64,000 bases of DNA from Paratinospora sagittata (lineage: Eukaryota > Streptophyta > Magnoliopsida > Ranunculales > Menispermaceae), in contig CM069594.1 in assembly GCA_035771175.1 (NCBI GenBank), positions 16,959,670 to 17,023,669 of the forward strand. Reading direction: 5' to 3'. The translations under genes were made by a program, and so were the position numbers. Positions 32,783 through 44,822 of this stretch are shown here, piece by piece. Position 1 is the stretch's first letter. Every line of letters begins with the position of its first letter. Under the pieces are notes generated by a model. The model made no database searches and was not told where the DNA came from. It was given only the letters and a program-made list of their open reading frames with translations.

Positions 32783-35401
32783 ATGACACCCAAAACCAAG
32801 GAGCTACCCATTCACTTTGCCTGAAAGAGAACTTCATCTCCTTCTCCATCTCCATCTAGACGAGTACGAGCAAGATTGTTTGAAAACCTACTTGAATCAA
32901 AAATTCCAACCCGTGATGCTCCCACAACCACTCCTACTGAAACACCTCTAGTGGAGTCAGTAGTTCAAATTGAAAATCCCCAAACTGAGCCATCTATCAA
33001 TCCAAACTTCCATGAAATCCAAACAGAAAGAAAAATCTGAGAAATTAGCTACTAGATCCATTTTAGATGGATGCTTTGTAGATTTTAATTTCTTTGCCAA
33101 GGCTCATCTGAAGGTGCAACCACTTTTTGAACTCCAGGGCTGGGAAAAGTTTTGTTCATATCAGAACATGTGGTTTCCTAATCTTATTAGAGAACTCTAG
33201 TTGAATCTCCAAAAAATACTGAGATATGGGTAGTTAGGAAAACCAATGTCAAGGTAAAGACCTTAGAGATTTCTCCACAATATTTTATCAATACATTCTC
33301 TTTGCCTGATGTTGATCAAATTCCCACCTTTTCAAAGCAAGGAATCATATTCCCAGGTTACAACAATGTTGCAGCCTTAAATTTTTGTCTAGAAAAAAGG
33401 ATCACACACATGTGGACAACAAGCTAACCAACCTATCCTTTGAACTTATCCCAAGAATCATTCACAACATTGTGTCCCATGTATTTCAGCCAAGATCTGG
33501 CAGTAGGGGAAGTGTGAATGAGTTGGATTTGTTTCTCACTTGGTGCATTCTGCAGAAGAAGAAAATCAATCTTCCTTACATCCTCATGCATGTGATTGAC
33601 ACTACATCGAAGAGAGGAGGAGGATTACCATTTGCAATGCATCTCATACCTCTAATAGATAAAACAAGTCTTGATTTAGCTGTAGAAGAGAAAACAAAAT
33701 TGGATAGATATGGGTGCATAAGACATACCAAAGTAAAGTTGATCAAATATGTCTATGCTCCTGCACACAAGAAATGGTATCACTTCAAGGCTATCCCTCA
33801 AGGTACTGAGACCACAACATTTAAGGAGGAAGTTGAAGAAATAGTAGATGCTGATCAAGCTTAAGAAAAAAGAGATGATTCTGAAAGAACAACATCAGAT
33901 TTACCCTTCAGAGGTGATGTTCCTATGGAAAAGGAGCCCCACGAGACAATTGGTGAAAAAGCCACTTTAACAATCCCTCCAACTGTTCAAGAAGAAGAAG
34001 AAGAAATAGTAGAAGAGAGGTTTGATGTCCAATCACCTCAACCTTCAGTGATCATGGAGGATACTCCTCACCAGTTCACCACTTCACAGATCAGACTTCT
34101 ACTGTTGTCTTTAATGAAGAAAGTTTGATAAAGAAAATCAAAGAGATTCAAGAGGAACATAGAGCCATGATGATAGAAGAAGTAAATAAGTTGCTCAATG
34201 ATCAGAGAGTAACTGATATTGAAGAAATCAAGAGGTGCACTGATGGTTTGATTCAAGTTTATGATAAGCTTAGTGGTATGACAACCATTATTGAGAAGCA
34301 ATTTGAGAATCTGAAAACAAGTCTGCCATCTACCAGTACTGTTGCACTAGATTCAGCTGTCTAAGTGATTTGTAAGAGAGCTTGAAGCAAATCAAGGAGT
34401 CTATTGATTTATTGTCCCATCAATCTACTACTCCTGCTACTGCCTTGGACACATGTGTTCTTCATTTAGTCTCTGAGGACATTTCAAGCATGAAGATGAT
34501 GATCACAGCCTCAACCTCTACCCCAACATCAATCTCAGTTAATCCAAACTCCCTTCAGCCTATACTTGATGCAATTTCGAGTCTAAAATCTGCCTCATCT
34601 CCGCAAGTCAACATTGAACCAGTATTGGAAGCCATATCAAGTTTGCAAACCACAGTCTTATCCAATGCCTCTGGTCCTATAAATGTTGATGGTCGAAAGT
34701 TGGATAATCTGCTTACCTCCATTGCCCAAGTGTCAAAGAAGATGTCTAGCATAGAAACCAAGGTTCCATTCTTATCCTCTACCATTCTCGATCTCTTTTA
34801 CAGTGTTACAAGAGCAGCTGATTGAATTGAAGGAGGTGTAGCCTTCATAGAAGAAACATTCAAGCATATTTCGAGAAGACTTCACTCTTCAGTATGTTTT
34901 TTCATCACTCATATGAAGAGGTTCAACTTGTTATATGAGTTGTTGAGAAAGAAGGGAATTCATGTTCCAAGAGCTCTTTTGGCACCAAGATTTACAAGGC
35001 CACGCTTGCCTAGTGAGAAATCTGATATGCTTGAGCATTTGTTTAAAAAATAAGAGGAAGCTAATGTTGGAGAAAAACCTAAAGACTTTGTTCCAGCTGC
35101 ACAAATCTCTAGTTGCATGACACCTCCACCTGATGAGGATGATGTTTTTGAAATTCCCAAACCCACATCTGTGGTAAGGCCACAATTTGAAGGTGTAAAA
35201 CTTTCTCCAACCTTTGCTACTGGTCTTGCTGAAAGATATCGTCAATCTTTTCAAAGAGTTGATCCCAATAATCCTTTTGACTTAGATTATTTTAACTTCG
35301 AGACTTCCTTTGCTAATTTTGTAAGGAATTACAGAATAACTAAGAAAGGCAAAGACAAAGGAGAACCAAGCAAGCCAAAAGGGAAGGGGAAGAAGAAATG
35401 A
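32783..35401 (+). pseudogene. C2 ORF2: 'putative plant transposon protein' type
   Basis: Starts MTPKTKE. Domains in order: S/P-rich N-terminus; GCFVDFNFFAKAHL and GWEKFCSYQNMWFPNLIREL (about 33070-33200); FELIPRIIHNI, SGSRGSVNELDLFLTWCILQ, KKINLPYILMHVIDT and LPFAMHL (about 33440-33660); an E-rich region; coiled-coil-like helices with repeated 'AISSLK/AISSLQ' units (34570-34650); and a C-terminus FANFVRNYRITKKGKDKGEP ending in a KGKGKKK tail. Length (about 870 codons) is similar to C1 ORF2. Stops and frameshifts lie near 32820, 33037, 33198, 33390, 33864, 34129 and 34824. Function is unknown; a nucleic-acid-binding tail is plausible. It sits where pol would be in a normal element. Confidence 0.77.
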
Positions 35402-35770
35402 TATGTTCTCACACCACCTTTTTGATGTTCAAAAGGGGGAGAAAAGATAAGCTCAGGGGGGGGGGAAGAGATAGATTAAGGAAGAAAAGAGATAAACTCA
35501 AGGGGAGAAGAGAAGAGTTTTAAGGAGAAGAAAAAGAAAGAAGATCAATCATTAATATGTTTGAATACTATGTTTCGAATGATATACTATGATGTGTTCT
35601 GCTTTATAAATTATAATAATATAAATCATGAATCATAACTTTTTGATCTGTCAATGAATATGTTTCTTGACAAAATTTTGATTGTGTTCATGAGCTTATT
35701 TCTATGACTTCTTTTCGATCTATTTAGAAAGGTTTAATGAGTATTTGAAATCATCAAAAAAAAGGGAGAT
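35402..35770 (+). other. C2 3' noncoding region with several purine tracts and PPT
   Basis: Purine-rich runs at 35431-35449, around the G10 run at 35456-35465, and on to about 35550 precede the LTR-adjacent PPT AAAAAAAAGGGAGAT (35756-35770). No gene. Confidence 0.75.
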
Positions 35771-36208
35771 TGTTATCTCAAGAGGAACCCCATGAAAAGA
35801 ATGTTTTGATGATTCCAAATCACTTAATCTTACGATCTAATGATGTTGTTGAAGTGTTTCAGCAAATTAGTTGGAAGAAAGTCAAGTCTCAATCAATCAA
35901 GTTTATACTAAGTCAAGTTATCAAGATCAAGGTTAAAAAGAGTTAAATATTAGATTGTAAAGCCATTACTCGAAATCTTTTTTCTTCAAAACAATACTTA
36001 TTTTCAAGGACTTTGAAATTCAAAGAAAAATGATTTCTATTGATATTGTTTGAAGGTTTTTCAATCATTTTTTGAATCATTTGAACAATTTTCTGAAAGT
36101 TTGAATTGATCCTTAAAACTTAAATATTGATTTGAATAATCGTGTCTTTGGAAAATCAAATTTCAAAGAAAAATTGTTTTCAATATCTTTCAAGACGTTG
36201 ATGGTTGT
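35771..36208 (+). repeat. C2 3' LTR, first 438 bp
   Basis: Begins TGTTATCTCAAGAGGAACCC. From about 35997 it matches 29140 onward. E2 cuts it at the decayed array motif AAGACGTTGATGGTTGT. Confidence 0.88.
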
Positions 36209-37621
36209 TGTGTGCAAAACAACAAGTGCACAATTTCAAGTTATAATATAAACCAATAAGAATCAGGTATAGTCTTCAGGGATTGTTACTACACTAGCTA
36301 TCACATTTTAACCCTAATTTTGTTTAAAAAATCAGATTCGATAGTTCAAGTAATTAAAAATAATAATTAAAGCAACCAAGTTTTAAACTAACAATGCAAT
36401 AGAAATCAAATAGGAAATTAATAATAGAATGGTCTAGAGGTTTGTTATCACCTCACTCTCAACTATGCCTTTACATATATTTACTATTAATTCGATTCTT
36501 TCGTTTACAAGTTGAAGATCCTACCATTTCTAATTCCCTCTTTTGGGGCACCAACTAAAGCATATTATTGTCACATTGGCTTTACTCTTTCGATGAAAAC
36601 CTAAGATGACAATAACTCATTAAGTTCCGTGATTTTCTTCCAATGACTTCAAAGGTTCTTGATCTCCTTTTAAGTCTCACGATAACCTATGTTATATTTT
36701 CCAAGTTCCAACCTAAGGTACCCTTTTTTGGAGTATCTACCTCAAGTTTATGATCATCTAATCCGTAATCAAGGGATCAAAAGCATTAAACCCTGAAAAA
36801 TATAAATAAACTAGAAAACTTCATTAATAATAATCAAACAATGAAAACTAAGACATGGTATCGAGTTTGGGTCAATCTACCCTCTAGAAAAGGAATTTAG
36901 TTCATAACTAGAAACAAAAAAACACTAAACAATGGTTTGAACATGAATAAGAACAATGAAAAAAAAAACTAGAATGGTGTAGATAATCTTGAATAATCTT
37001 CAATCTTGATCTTTTTCTCCACTTCGCTACAGCCGTAATTCTCTTGTTCTCTCCACTCTATGATCCTTCCAAAACCCTTTCATAATGTTCTATTTATAAT
37101 AAGGAGTCCATAGAAACAAACCATGTCCAATTCGGATCTAAATTTGCCAAGTTACAAGTGGAAAACTAAAATTAGCAACTTTCTAAACATTTGTCAAACC
37201 CCGCGTCGGCGCCTTGTTGCTTTTCCTTTGTTCTCTTTCTTCCATCACCCAGTGTCGTGGCACCCATTCTCTGATTTTTCTGGGTTTCTTTCTCTTGTGG
37301 ACTTGGCCACTTTTTCACTCCTTTGACATGCATGCTCCATGTACTTGCATTCTAACTTCTTGTACCATGTTTCCATCATCCAAATCCATGTTCAACACAT
37401 CTAAACACCTACAAAACAAACCAAAACAAATGAGTAACACACTTATATAATCAAATCAATCAACTTATAAATTTCAAAACCAAAATAAAGCAACATAAAC
37501 CAAAATGTGCATAAACTAACAAATGGATCAAAACTAACATAAACCAACCAAACAAATGAATAAAACACCCTAAAACTCATCTAAAACTCACTCTAAAACA
37601 CATCTAAATGTCAACTTATCA
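36209..37621 (-). repeat. E2 3' LTR (left copy)
   Basis: 1413 bp, TGTGTGCAAAACAAC ... AACTTATCA. Related to the E1 and E3 LTRs (same end and PPT) and nearly matching 54257-55216 over the shared part. Confidence 0.9.
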
Positions 37622-39332
37622 AATACCCCCAAACTTAGGATTTTGATCGTCTTGAGCAAAGGGAAAACAAAATTAAAATTCAACTGAAAAATCAATCATC
37701 AATCTACCATCCTCCTCTTAAACAAATTAAAATTTCATTCGAAATATAACATGGATATCATCATCATGGCCTCTAAGATCACCTTGAAACATAATAACTC
37801 ATCGAACAATTTCAAGAGTGTTAGAGATGTCTAGATTTTCAATCCAACCCCTCACTTAGTCTCATCTTTCATTCTCAAGCACACCATCACATAGTTAATC
37901 TCATAAACCATTCATGAAATTCATAGATAAGTGCAAGCAAGTATAAAGTGTAAGTAATCTCAAATAGATAAATATAAAGTGAATCCCATAGGCAAATCTT
38001 TCATACCACTCTCCACTAATGTAGATCACATGCCATTCAAAATCAGTAGGTCTTTCCTAGGTTGTAATGTATGGCTAAGGTTCAAAGGTAGGGAAAATTG
38101 GCAAAATTTAGGCTCAAAGCACCTAAACACTTTGATCCATTACAAACATCCACAACATTACATTTAAAACCAAAAACCATATAATAAGTGTATATATCCA
38201 CTTCACACAATCAACTTTTTCATTCCATCCTTATTTTTTTGTTTGCTTTCCTTCTTATTTCAAAAGAACAACTACACCCCGAAACTTGTCTCTTTTCAAC
38301 ACATAGGCATAACATCCTTTTCTTCTTTTTATTTTTTTTATTTTTTTAATGAACTCACAGACTTTGCAAACTCCCGATATACTCCTCTTCATTACCTTCT
38401 TTTCACCCTTTTTCATTCCCTCTTTTCAACCTTCCAAAGAGATAACACTCAAGGTGCATACGTTGATAAACAAGGGATTTAAACATATTAGGCTCAAGTG
38501 AATCAATGCATAGGTAAAAAACAAAAGATCATAAAGCTCAAAATGGGTGACTATGGATATAATAAAAAATAAGGTAGGCTATATGGCTCAAATTTATCCA
38601 AACATGGCCTAAATCATTTTTCTCATGGCATGTTCTCTAGGATTTCGCCTCCAGTGATAATCAAACTTGTTCTAGGATTTCTAGAGATCTAATAAATATA
38701 ACTTTACTTGCACAAATCCAATCCAAACAAGTCATGATTCCACAAAATCAACCACACTAGATATGTAGAGAATTTTCAACAAAGCTAAGCTAATAATCGA
38801 ATCAAGCACACAGACTTAAAATATCTTTCTACATTCTCCTAGAGTCATGTTCATATACATGTTCTCCTATCATTGGCCATTCAAAAAAATTAAAGAAATT
38901 AGAATCAAATTAGAATTTGTAAGATCACAGGACATCCTAACCTAAAACGACCACATCTTTACCATGACAAGTCAAAAAATCAAAACTCTCTCCCCAAACT
39001 TAAAACAAGCATTGTCCTCAATGATTCTCAATAAAGACATAAGCAGAGAATAGATAGATATAAAAGAAAGAAAGGTTGAGAAAACCCCCTTGAACTCAAA
39101 GGGTTGAAGTTTCCACATAAGCTCTCCATCCTCTCCATGTAGCTCGCACAAAGACCCCCAAACTTGATTTAGAACCTGAGAAAGAGATAGCAAAAGACAT
39201 GTCATTGGAAAAGGTAGATAGTAAGCAACTAAATAAACCAAATAAATAAATAAAAACATAAAAAAATTGATGGCTTTCCTCCCAACAAGCGCTTGGTTTA
39301 AAGTCCTCGACCTGATTATCATCTTCGTTTCT
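37622..39332 (-). other. E2 3' noncoding region with PPT
   Basis: The minus strand reads AAGTTTGGGGGTAT next to the LTR (PPT, about 37622-37636). The rest matches E1 19344-20700 in blocks, including the piece encoding ELMWKLQPFEFKGVFSTF (about 39070-39130), and probably decayed coding sequence. No RT or integrase motif found. Confidence 0.75.
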
Positions 39333-42300
39333 TCAAGGTGGATCATCAAGAGGCATGACCTTCACATTCTTTTCATCTTGGCCCTTAAAATGCTTTAGCC
39401 ATTTTTTCTTTACTCGAGAAAGAGATTCATCTATCCGCTTATTGTTATGTGCAAACCGCAAGCCTACGGTGTCAAGCTATAATATAAAACCGATGATATA
39501 TCAGGTTGTCGTCCTCTAGGATTGACACTCACACTACATACCTTTTCACTAACTCTAACTTTATGTAGAAAATCAATTTCTAGTGATTAAGTGCAATAAA
39601 TAAATAATTAAATAACTAGAAAGTAAACTAAGCATGCAATAGGAATAGATAAAGAATCAGAGATAGAATAGTCTAGAGGTTCAATATCACCTCACTATCA
39701 ACTATGCCTTTATATATATATTTATCATTAAATCAGTTCTTTCGTTTATAAGTCAAAAATCCTAACGTTTCTAATTGCCTCTTTTGGAGCAACAACTAGA
39801 GCATATTATGTTATCTTGGCTTAACTCTTTCGATGAAAACCTAAGATAATAATAACTCATTAATTTCTATGATTTCCTTTTAACGACTTCAAAGGTTCTC
39901 AATCTCCTTTTGAGTCTCACGATAGCCTAGGTTATATTTTCCAAATTTCAATGCAAAGTACCCTCTTTTGGAGCATTTACCTCAAGTCTATGATCATCTA
40001 ATCTGTGGCCAAGGGATCAAAAGCATTAAACTCATAAAAATATAAATAAACTAAAGAACTTCATTAATAATAATCAAGCAATAAAATCTAAGACATAGTA
40101 TCAAGTTTGGATCAATCTACCCTCTAGAAAAGAGGTTTTAGTTCATAACTAAAGACATAAAAACATGAAATAACATGATGAACGTAAATCTAAAACCAGA
40201 AAAATAAAGTAAAAGGAAGGGAAAGTGTAGGAGAAATCTTTAATGTCTTCAATCTTGCTCTTCTCCTCGCTTTCAAACCCTAGCCGTCTTCCTTGCTCTT
40301 AAAAATATTTTCTCCTCTCTTTTTGATTGCCTTGAAAACTCTAAACAATGGTCTTTATCTACAAGTCCATAAGAAGTCGTCCAAGTCGAACTAGGAAAGT
40401 TTGCAACAAAATTAGAAAGTTTCTATTTTGAATCGCACATCTACTTTCTTCCTCGCCGTTTTTATTCTTTTCCTCCACTCCAAATTAACCTCAAAACCAT
40501 TTAATCTTATATTATTTCAAGTAAGGAATCCATAGAAATAAAACACGTCCAATTCGGAGTTGAATTGAAAAAGTTATGGCCAAAACAAAAAAGTCGCGCA
40601 GTTGGCTTTTGTATAGCGGCGCGGCGCTCAGAACGTATTTTAGGCCTTTTTCTTGTGGACTTGGCCAATTTTCAGTCCCTTTTTGACATTCCTTCTTCAT
40701 GCTTCTCCTTTACAACTTATTGTACATGTTTTCATTATCCAAAACCATTACTAACACATCTAAACACCTATAAAAAAAAGCAAATCAAATCAATAACACA
40801 CTTAAATATGAAATGAATCAAATCATGAACTAATAAACCAAAATAATGCATAAAACCCCAATAAATCCTAAACTAACAATTGCATCAAAACTAACATAAA
40901 CACATGAAACTAATGCATAAAATGTCCTAAAACACACCCAAAACATGCTTTAAAACCTATCTAAATATGCAATTATCACTTATGCTTAATCATAGTACGC
41001 AATAACTTTTCTTCTTCAACATGAGGCATCAAATATAGGTCCTTCCACACCAAGGGAGGGGGGTCATCTAAATTCTCCGCTTTGTCCACATAGTGCTCGA
41101 AGGCATCTTTTGGTGTAGGCTTCTCATAAGCCTTGGTAGCATACTCATCAATTACCCCCACAACATCAATCCAGTGGCAAGTATTCTTATTCTTGGGAGC
41201 TTTGGGTGTATTGTAGATCTTACACATCACTTTGTCTTCATTAACCCTCAAGGTAAGCTCACCAAGCTCCACATCTATCAATGCTCTCCCGGTAGCAAGG
41301 AATGGTCTCCCAAGTATCAAGGAAATTTCTCCATCCTCCTCCATGTCCAACACTACAAAATTCAAGAGGAATATAAACTTGTCCACCTTCACTAGCACAT
41401 CCTTAATGATGCCCCGAGGGTATGTAAATGATCGGTCTGCTAGTTGCAAATAGATTGTAGTGGACTTCACCTCACCAAGCCCCAATTTCCTGAAAATGGA
41501 CAATGGCGTCAAATTAATGCTTGCACCTAAATCACATAAAACATTATTAAAATTTAAAGGCCCAATGGTGTAAGGTATATTGAAACTCACCGAATTCTTC
41601 AACTTTTGTGGAAGCTTCTTCTGTATTATGACACTACATTTTTCACTAAGCTTCACTGTCTTGAATTCCTCCAACTTTCTCTTCTTCAACATAACTTCCT
41701 TCATAAACTTCATGTAATTAGGCATTTGTTCCAATGCATCTACAAAAGGAATGATAATATGATTTTTTTGAAAATTTCAAGAAACTTGACGAATTGCTCG
41801 TCAAGCTTTTTCTTTTGAAATCTTTGAGGAAACGGAATATGAGTTTTGAGTTTAAGGGGGTTATCCGTGAATGTAATACAACCAGGCCGGTATGGCCTTT
41901 CTTGTGGTTTCTCCCCCTTGGATGGCTCATCTTCCTTCTCTTTAATTTGCTTGCTCTTGGTGCTAGGCTTTTCAGGTTCTTCACTAGGAGCTGATGATGA
42001 TTCTATGCTTGGGCTATGAGGATCATACGCTTTTACTTCCTTCCCACTTCTCAAGGTAATGGCCTTACACTGCTATTTTGGGTTCACCTCGGTATTACTA
42101 GGTAGTGACCCCCTTTGTTGGGTATTCATGTTTGAAGCTAGTTGCCCCACTTGAACCTCCAAATTCTTTATAGATTCCCTTGTCTCCATCATGAATGAAC
42201 CCAACACATCTTCCAAGGATGGCTTCTTCTCTTGAGCTTGAGTGTAGATGCCCAGTGGAGGTTGTAATGTATTTCTTGTATTCGCATAGGAGAAGTTCTT

Positions 42301-43087
42301 GTGGTTCCTAATGTTCAGGTGGGACTGATTTGGTACTCCTTGATTTCCTCTAAAATTATACCCCGATTGTTTATGTACTGAACTTGCTCCTCTTGTGCCT
42401 CTTTTCCTAGATATCCCATGTGTAAGGCCACCGTTTTTTCAATAGAAGGTAGAGTTGCTGACGTATTAAGTGCAGCAAGCTGATGGATAGGCTAGACAAT
42501 TGTGTAGAAAAAAATGATATCAGATCCGCCTCATGCGTTCCGGTTACCTTCTTTACCATAGATCTTGCACCCGAAACTTCATACGTGTTTGTGGCCATGT
42601 CTTCTAACAAAGTGAATGCCTCAGTGACTATTTTTGTCAAAAATAAAACCACCGGCCACTGCATTAACCAATGTCCATGTGGAGAATATCATTACATTAT
42701 AGAAGAGTTGGATCTGTAGCCAATTTTGGAATCTGTGTTAAGGATACTTTCTTAACAACTCCTTGAATCTCTCCCATGCCTCATACAATGATTCAAACTC
42801 TTGTTGCTTGAATTGCCTAATCTTGGTTCTTAGGTTGGCGATCTTGGCGGAAGGAAATTATTTTTGTAGGAATTTATGCACCGTCTCGTGTCATGTTGCT
42901 ATGCTCCCCTGTTGCAAATATGGCAACCATGCTCGGGCCTTATCCCTTAGAGAGAAAAGGAATAACCTTAATCTTATGGTGTCCTCAGTAACACTATTCA
43001 TCTTGACCGTGTCACACATCTCCAAGAAGGTGGTGACGTGGATAGTAGGATCTCCAATAGGAGATCCCCCAAACTGATGTTGTTGAT
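39333..43087 (-). pseudogene. E2 gag-protease, main part (interrupted by E3)
   Basis: Minus-strand frame. Gag capsid part near 42890-43087 (FGGSPIGDP, FLEMCDTVKMN, RLRLFLFSLRDKARAWL). The spacer follows with KKPSLEDVLGSFM (about 42205). Then a retropepsin with active site CDLGASINLTP (Asp codon at 41531-41533), LQLADRSFTYPRGIIKDVLV and the flap-to-end motif ILGRPFLATGRALIDV (about 41270-41320). The protease core is uninterrupted (40976-41734). After removing E3 and one copy of CTTAT, the frame continues to a TGA at 39333-39335 (end ...PLDDPP). Gag has several stops and frameshifts around 41740-42700. Confidence 0.85.
39443..40978 (-). mobile_element. E3: solo LTR of the E1/E2 type
   Basis: 1536 bp, TGTTATGTGCAAACCGC ... 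AATTATCA, with a perfect target duplication CTTAT (39438-39442, 40979-40983). Orientation is taken from its similarity to the E2 LTRs. It interrupts the last codons of the E2 gag-protease frame. Confidence 0.92.
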
Positions 43088-44464
43088 GTAATACCCTAGG
43101 TTTGCACAAAAAAAAAAAAAATCTTTGTTCGGGCACCTGCCCGAATGTTCAGGTGCCATTTTTTCTATATAAAGAACTCCTCCCCTCCTTATTTCTCACA
43201 CCAAAATCACTTCTCCTTGTGATTTTTCTTCTCTTTTTCACTCATTCTAAGTTTTTGTCTTTTCTTTTGAGACTCTCTTTCTGAGACTCTCTGTGCGGAG
43301 CAACGCAGTTCTGCCCGGGGAAATGAGCCAGTTTTCAAATGAGTTTTTATCTGAAGGTGGGGAACGAAACATAGGTTTGCGTGTCTTATAACTTTTATTA
43401 AATTTTACATTCATTTATCATTATGTCTACTATTCATTTACACTGCATTATTGCGTATAATGTTCATACTGTCATACTTATGCCTGTATATTTGGAGTTA
43501 ATGTATTACACTATTATTATGCCGGATTAGTGGTCAATCTGGTTCAACCAGACTCAGTCTTGTCCTCAATAACTTTAAATAGTAAACGGGAGGCAGCGTG
43601 CTGCTCTAGACTATTGGTATTTAAGCAGACCTCGTGTCTCACCTCTCAACTAGAGATTGATCTGGTTGGTCTTATTTGAAAACTATCAGCTTATACAAGT
43701 AATACTGAATGTCCTAACCTTGCACGTAGTGATACCGACCCTGATAAGGATCACTAAACGTTGTCAAATCCTGTCTAAATGTTAAAGTAAAGACCGGACC
43801 AGTTCATGCATTGACATCATACATAGCACCACCTAGGGACGTATGTGGTTTATGATTCATAGAATAGTTAGAAGCGATGCTCGCTATTCATTATATTTCT
43901 TTGGAGATGGACGTACAATGAGAACCTGGCTACTCCTGGGGAGGGACATTTGTATGTGAATCCAGAGCGTCGTTCTTGAGGAGGGACGTACAATGAGAAC
44001 CCGACTACTCCTGGGGAGGGACATCTGTACGTGAACTCAGGCGATGTACAATTATGAAACCAATACGAGACGGTGTCATGCCTACATACATATTGGATTG
44101 ATTATGATGCTCTGATGTGTATTTAAGATATTTGATTATGAAGTTTTCTTTATTAATTGTTATATTTAAGAACTATTTTACCCACTGAGCGTGTAGCTCA
44201 CCCTGTTGTTGTCCAATTTTTCACAGGAGATTAGGGTAGACTGGGTGCAGGTTTTTGGGCCCACATTTTGTACCCTTTGTATTATTCACTGGGGATATTG
44301 GGAGAATGTTCCCTTAACTATTTTATGTACAAATATATTATGAAATTAATGAAATCGTACTTGTACCTAATCGTGTTTACGCGCACTCAATTATTGTTAA
44401 AATGCATTCGCGCCCCGTCCGTGAGTGTCCCGTCGGTTTAGGCGCGTCCGGGCGGGGTGTGACA
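43088..44464 (+). repeat. G2 5' LTR
   Basis: 1377 bp. It has an A-tract near 43109, TATATAAA at 43166-43173, a 75-bp tandem duplication at about 43907-44035, and the end GCGGGGTGTGACA. Confidence 0.95.
43166..43173 (+). promoter_or_regulatory. TATA box in G2 5' LTR
   Basis: TATATAAA, 79 bp into the LTR and conserved in the 3' LTR (52587-52594) and in G1 (5541). Probable core promoter for the genomic RNA. Confidence 0.6.
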
Positions 44465-44469
44465 TTTAA

Positions 44470-44486
44470 TGATATCAGAGTGTAAG
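44470..44486 (+). other. G2 primer-binding site (tRNA-Met, diverged)
   Basis: TGATATCAGAGTGTAAG, 5 nt after the LTR. The iMet consensus TGGTATCAGAGC matches at 10 of 12. Confidence 0.8.
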
Positions 44487-44822
44487 GTCCATATAGTTGA
44501 AATTTATATTAAATATATATCTAGAAAACTATAGAGTTTTTTTTTTTTATATAGTTTAGAATTATATATATATAGTTATGATTTATGAAAACTATATATA
44601 TAGTTATGATTTATTATAGTTATGATTAAATATATATATCTATATATCTATGAATATATGAGATATATATATATCATATTGCTAGTGGAAAATTTGGATT
44701 AAATGATGACATAAACATCAAGAGAAAAATAGAAAATATTGTCCAACGGACAAAGCATAAATCTTAAAAATGTTAGGAATATATTTTGTGTCTTTCACAA
44801 GTTTATTTTCCTCAGCAAAATA
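44487..44822 (+). repeat. AT-rich leader of G2
   Basis: About 44500-44690 is almost pure A/T, with many short repeats of ATATATAT and TATAGTTATGATTTAT. No gene. Confidence 0.8.

Larger units (their letters stand above)
29145..36208 (+). mobile_element. C2: second pol-less copia-like element (gag + ORF2)
   Basis: Same plan as C1: LTR, iMet PBS, gag, spacer with repeats, ORF2, PPT, LTR. The first roughly 230 bp of the 5' LTR are missing (compare 35771-35997), where the inverted gypsy fragment and C5 now lie. The 3' LTR is interrupted by E2 at 36208, and its remainder is not seen in the window. No pol motif is present. It is clearly diverged from C1 and is not a recent duplicate. Confidence 0.86.

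Noticed and set aside
44500..44690. Regulatory element in the AT-rich G2 leader
   Set aside because: The sequence is a low-complexity AT repeat with no specific signal that I can support.
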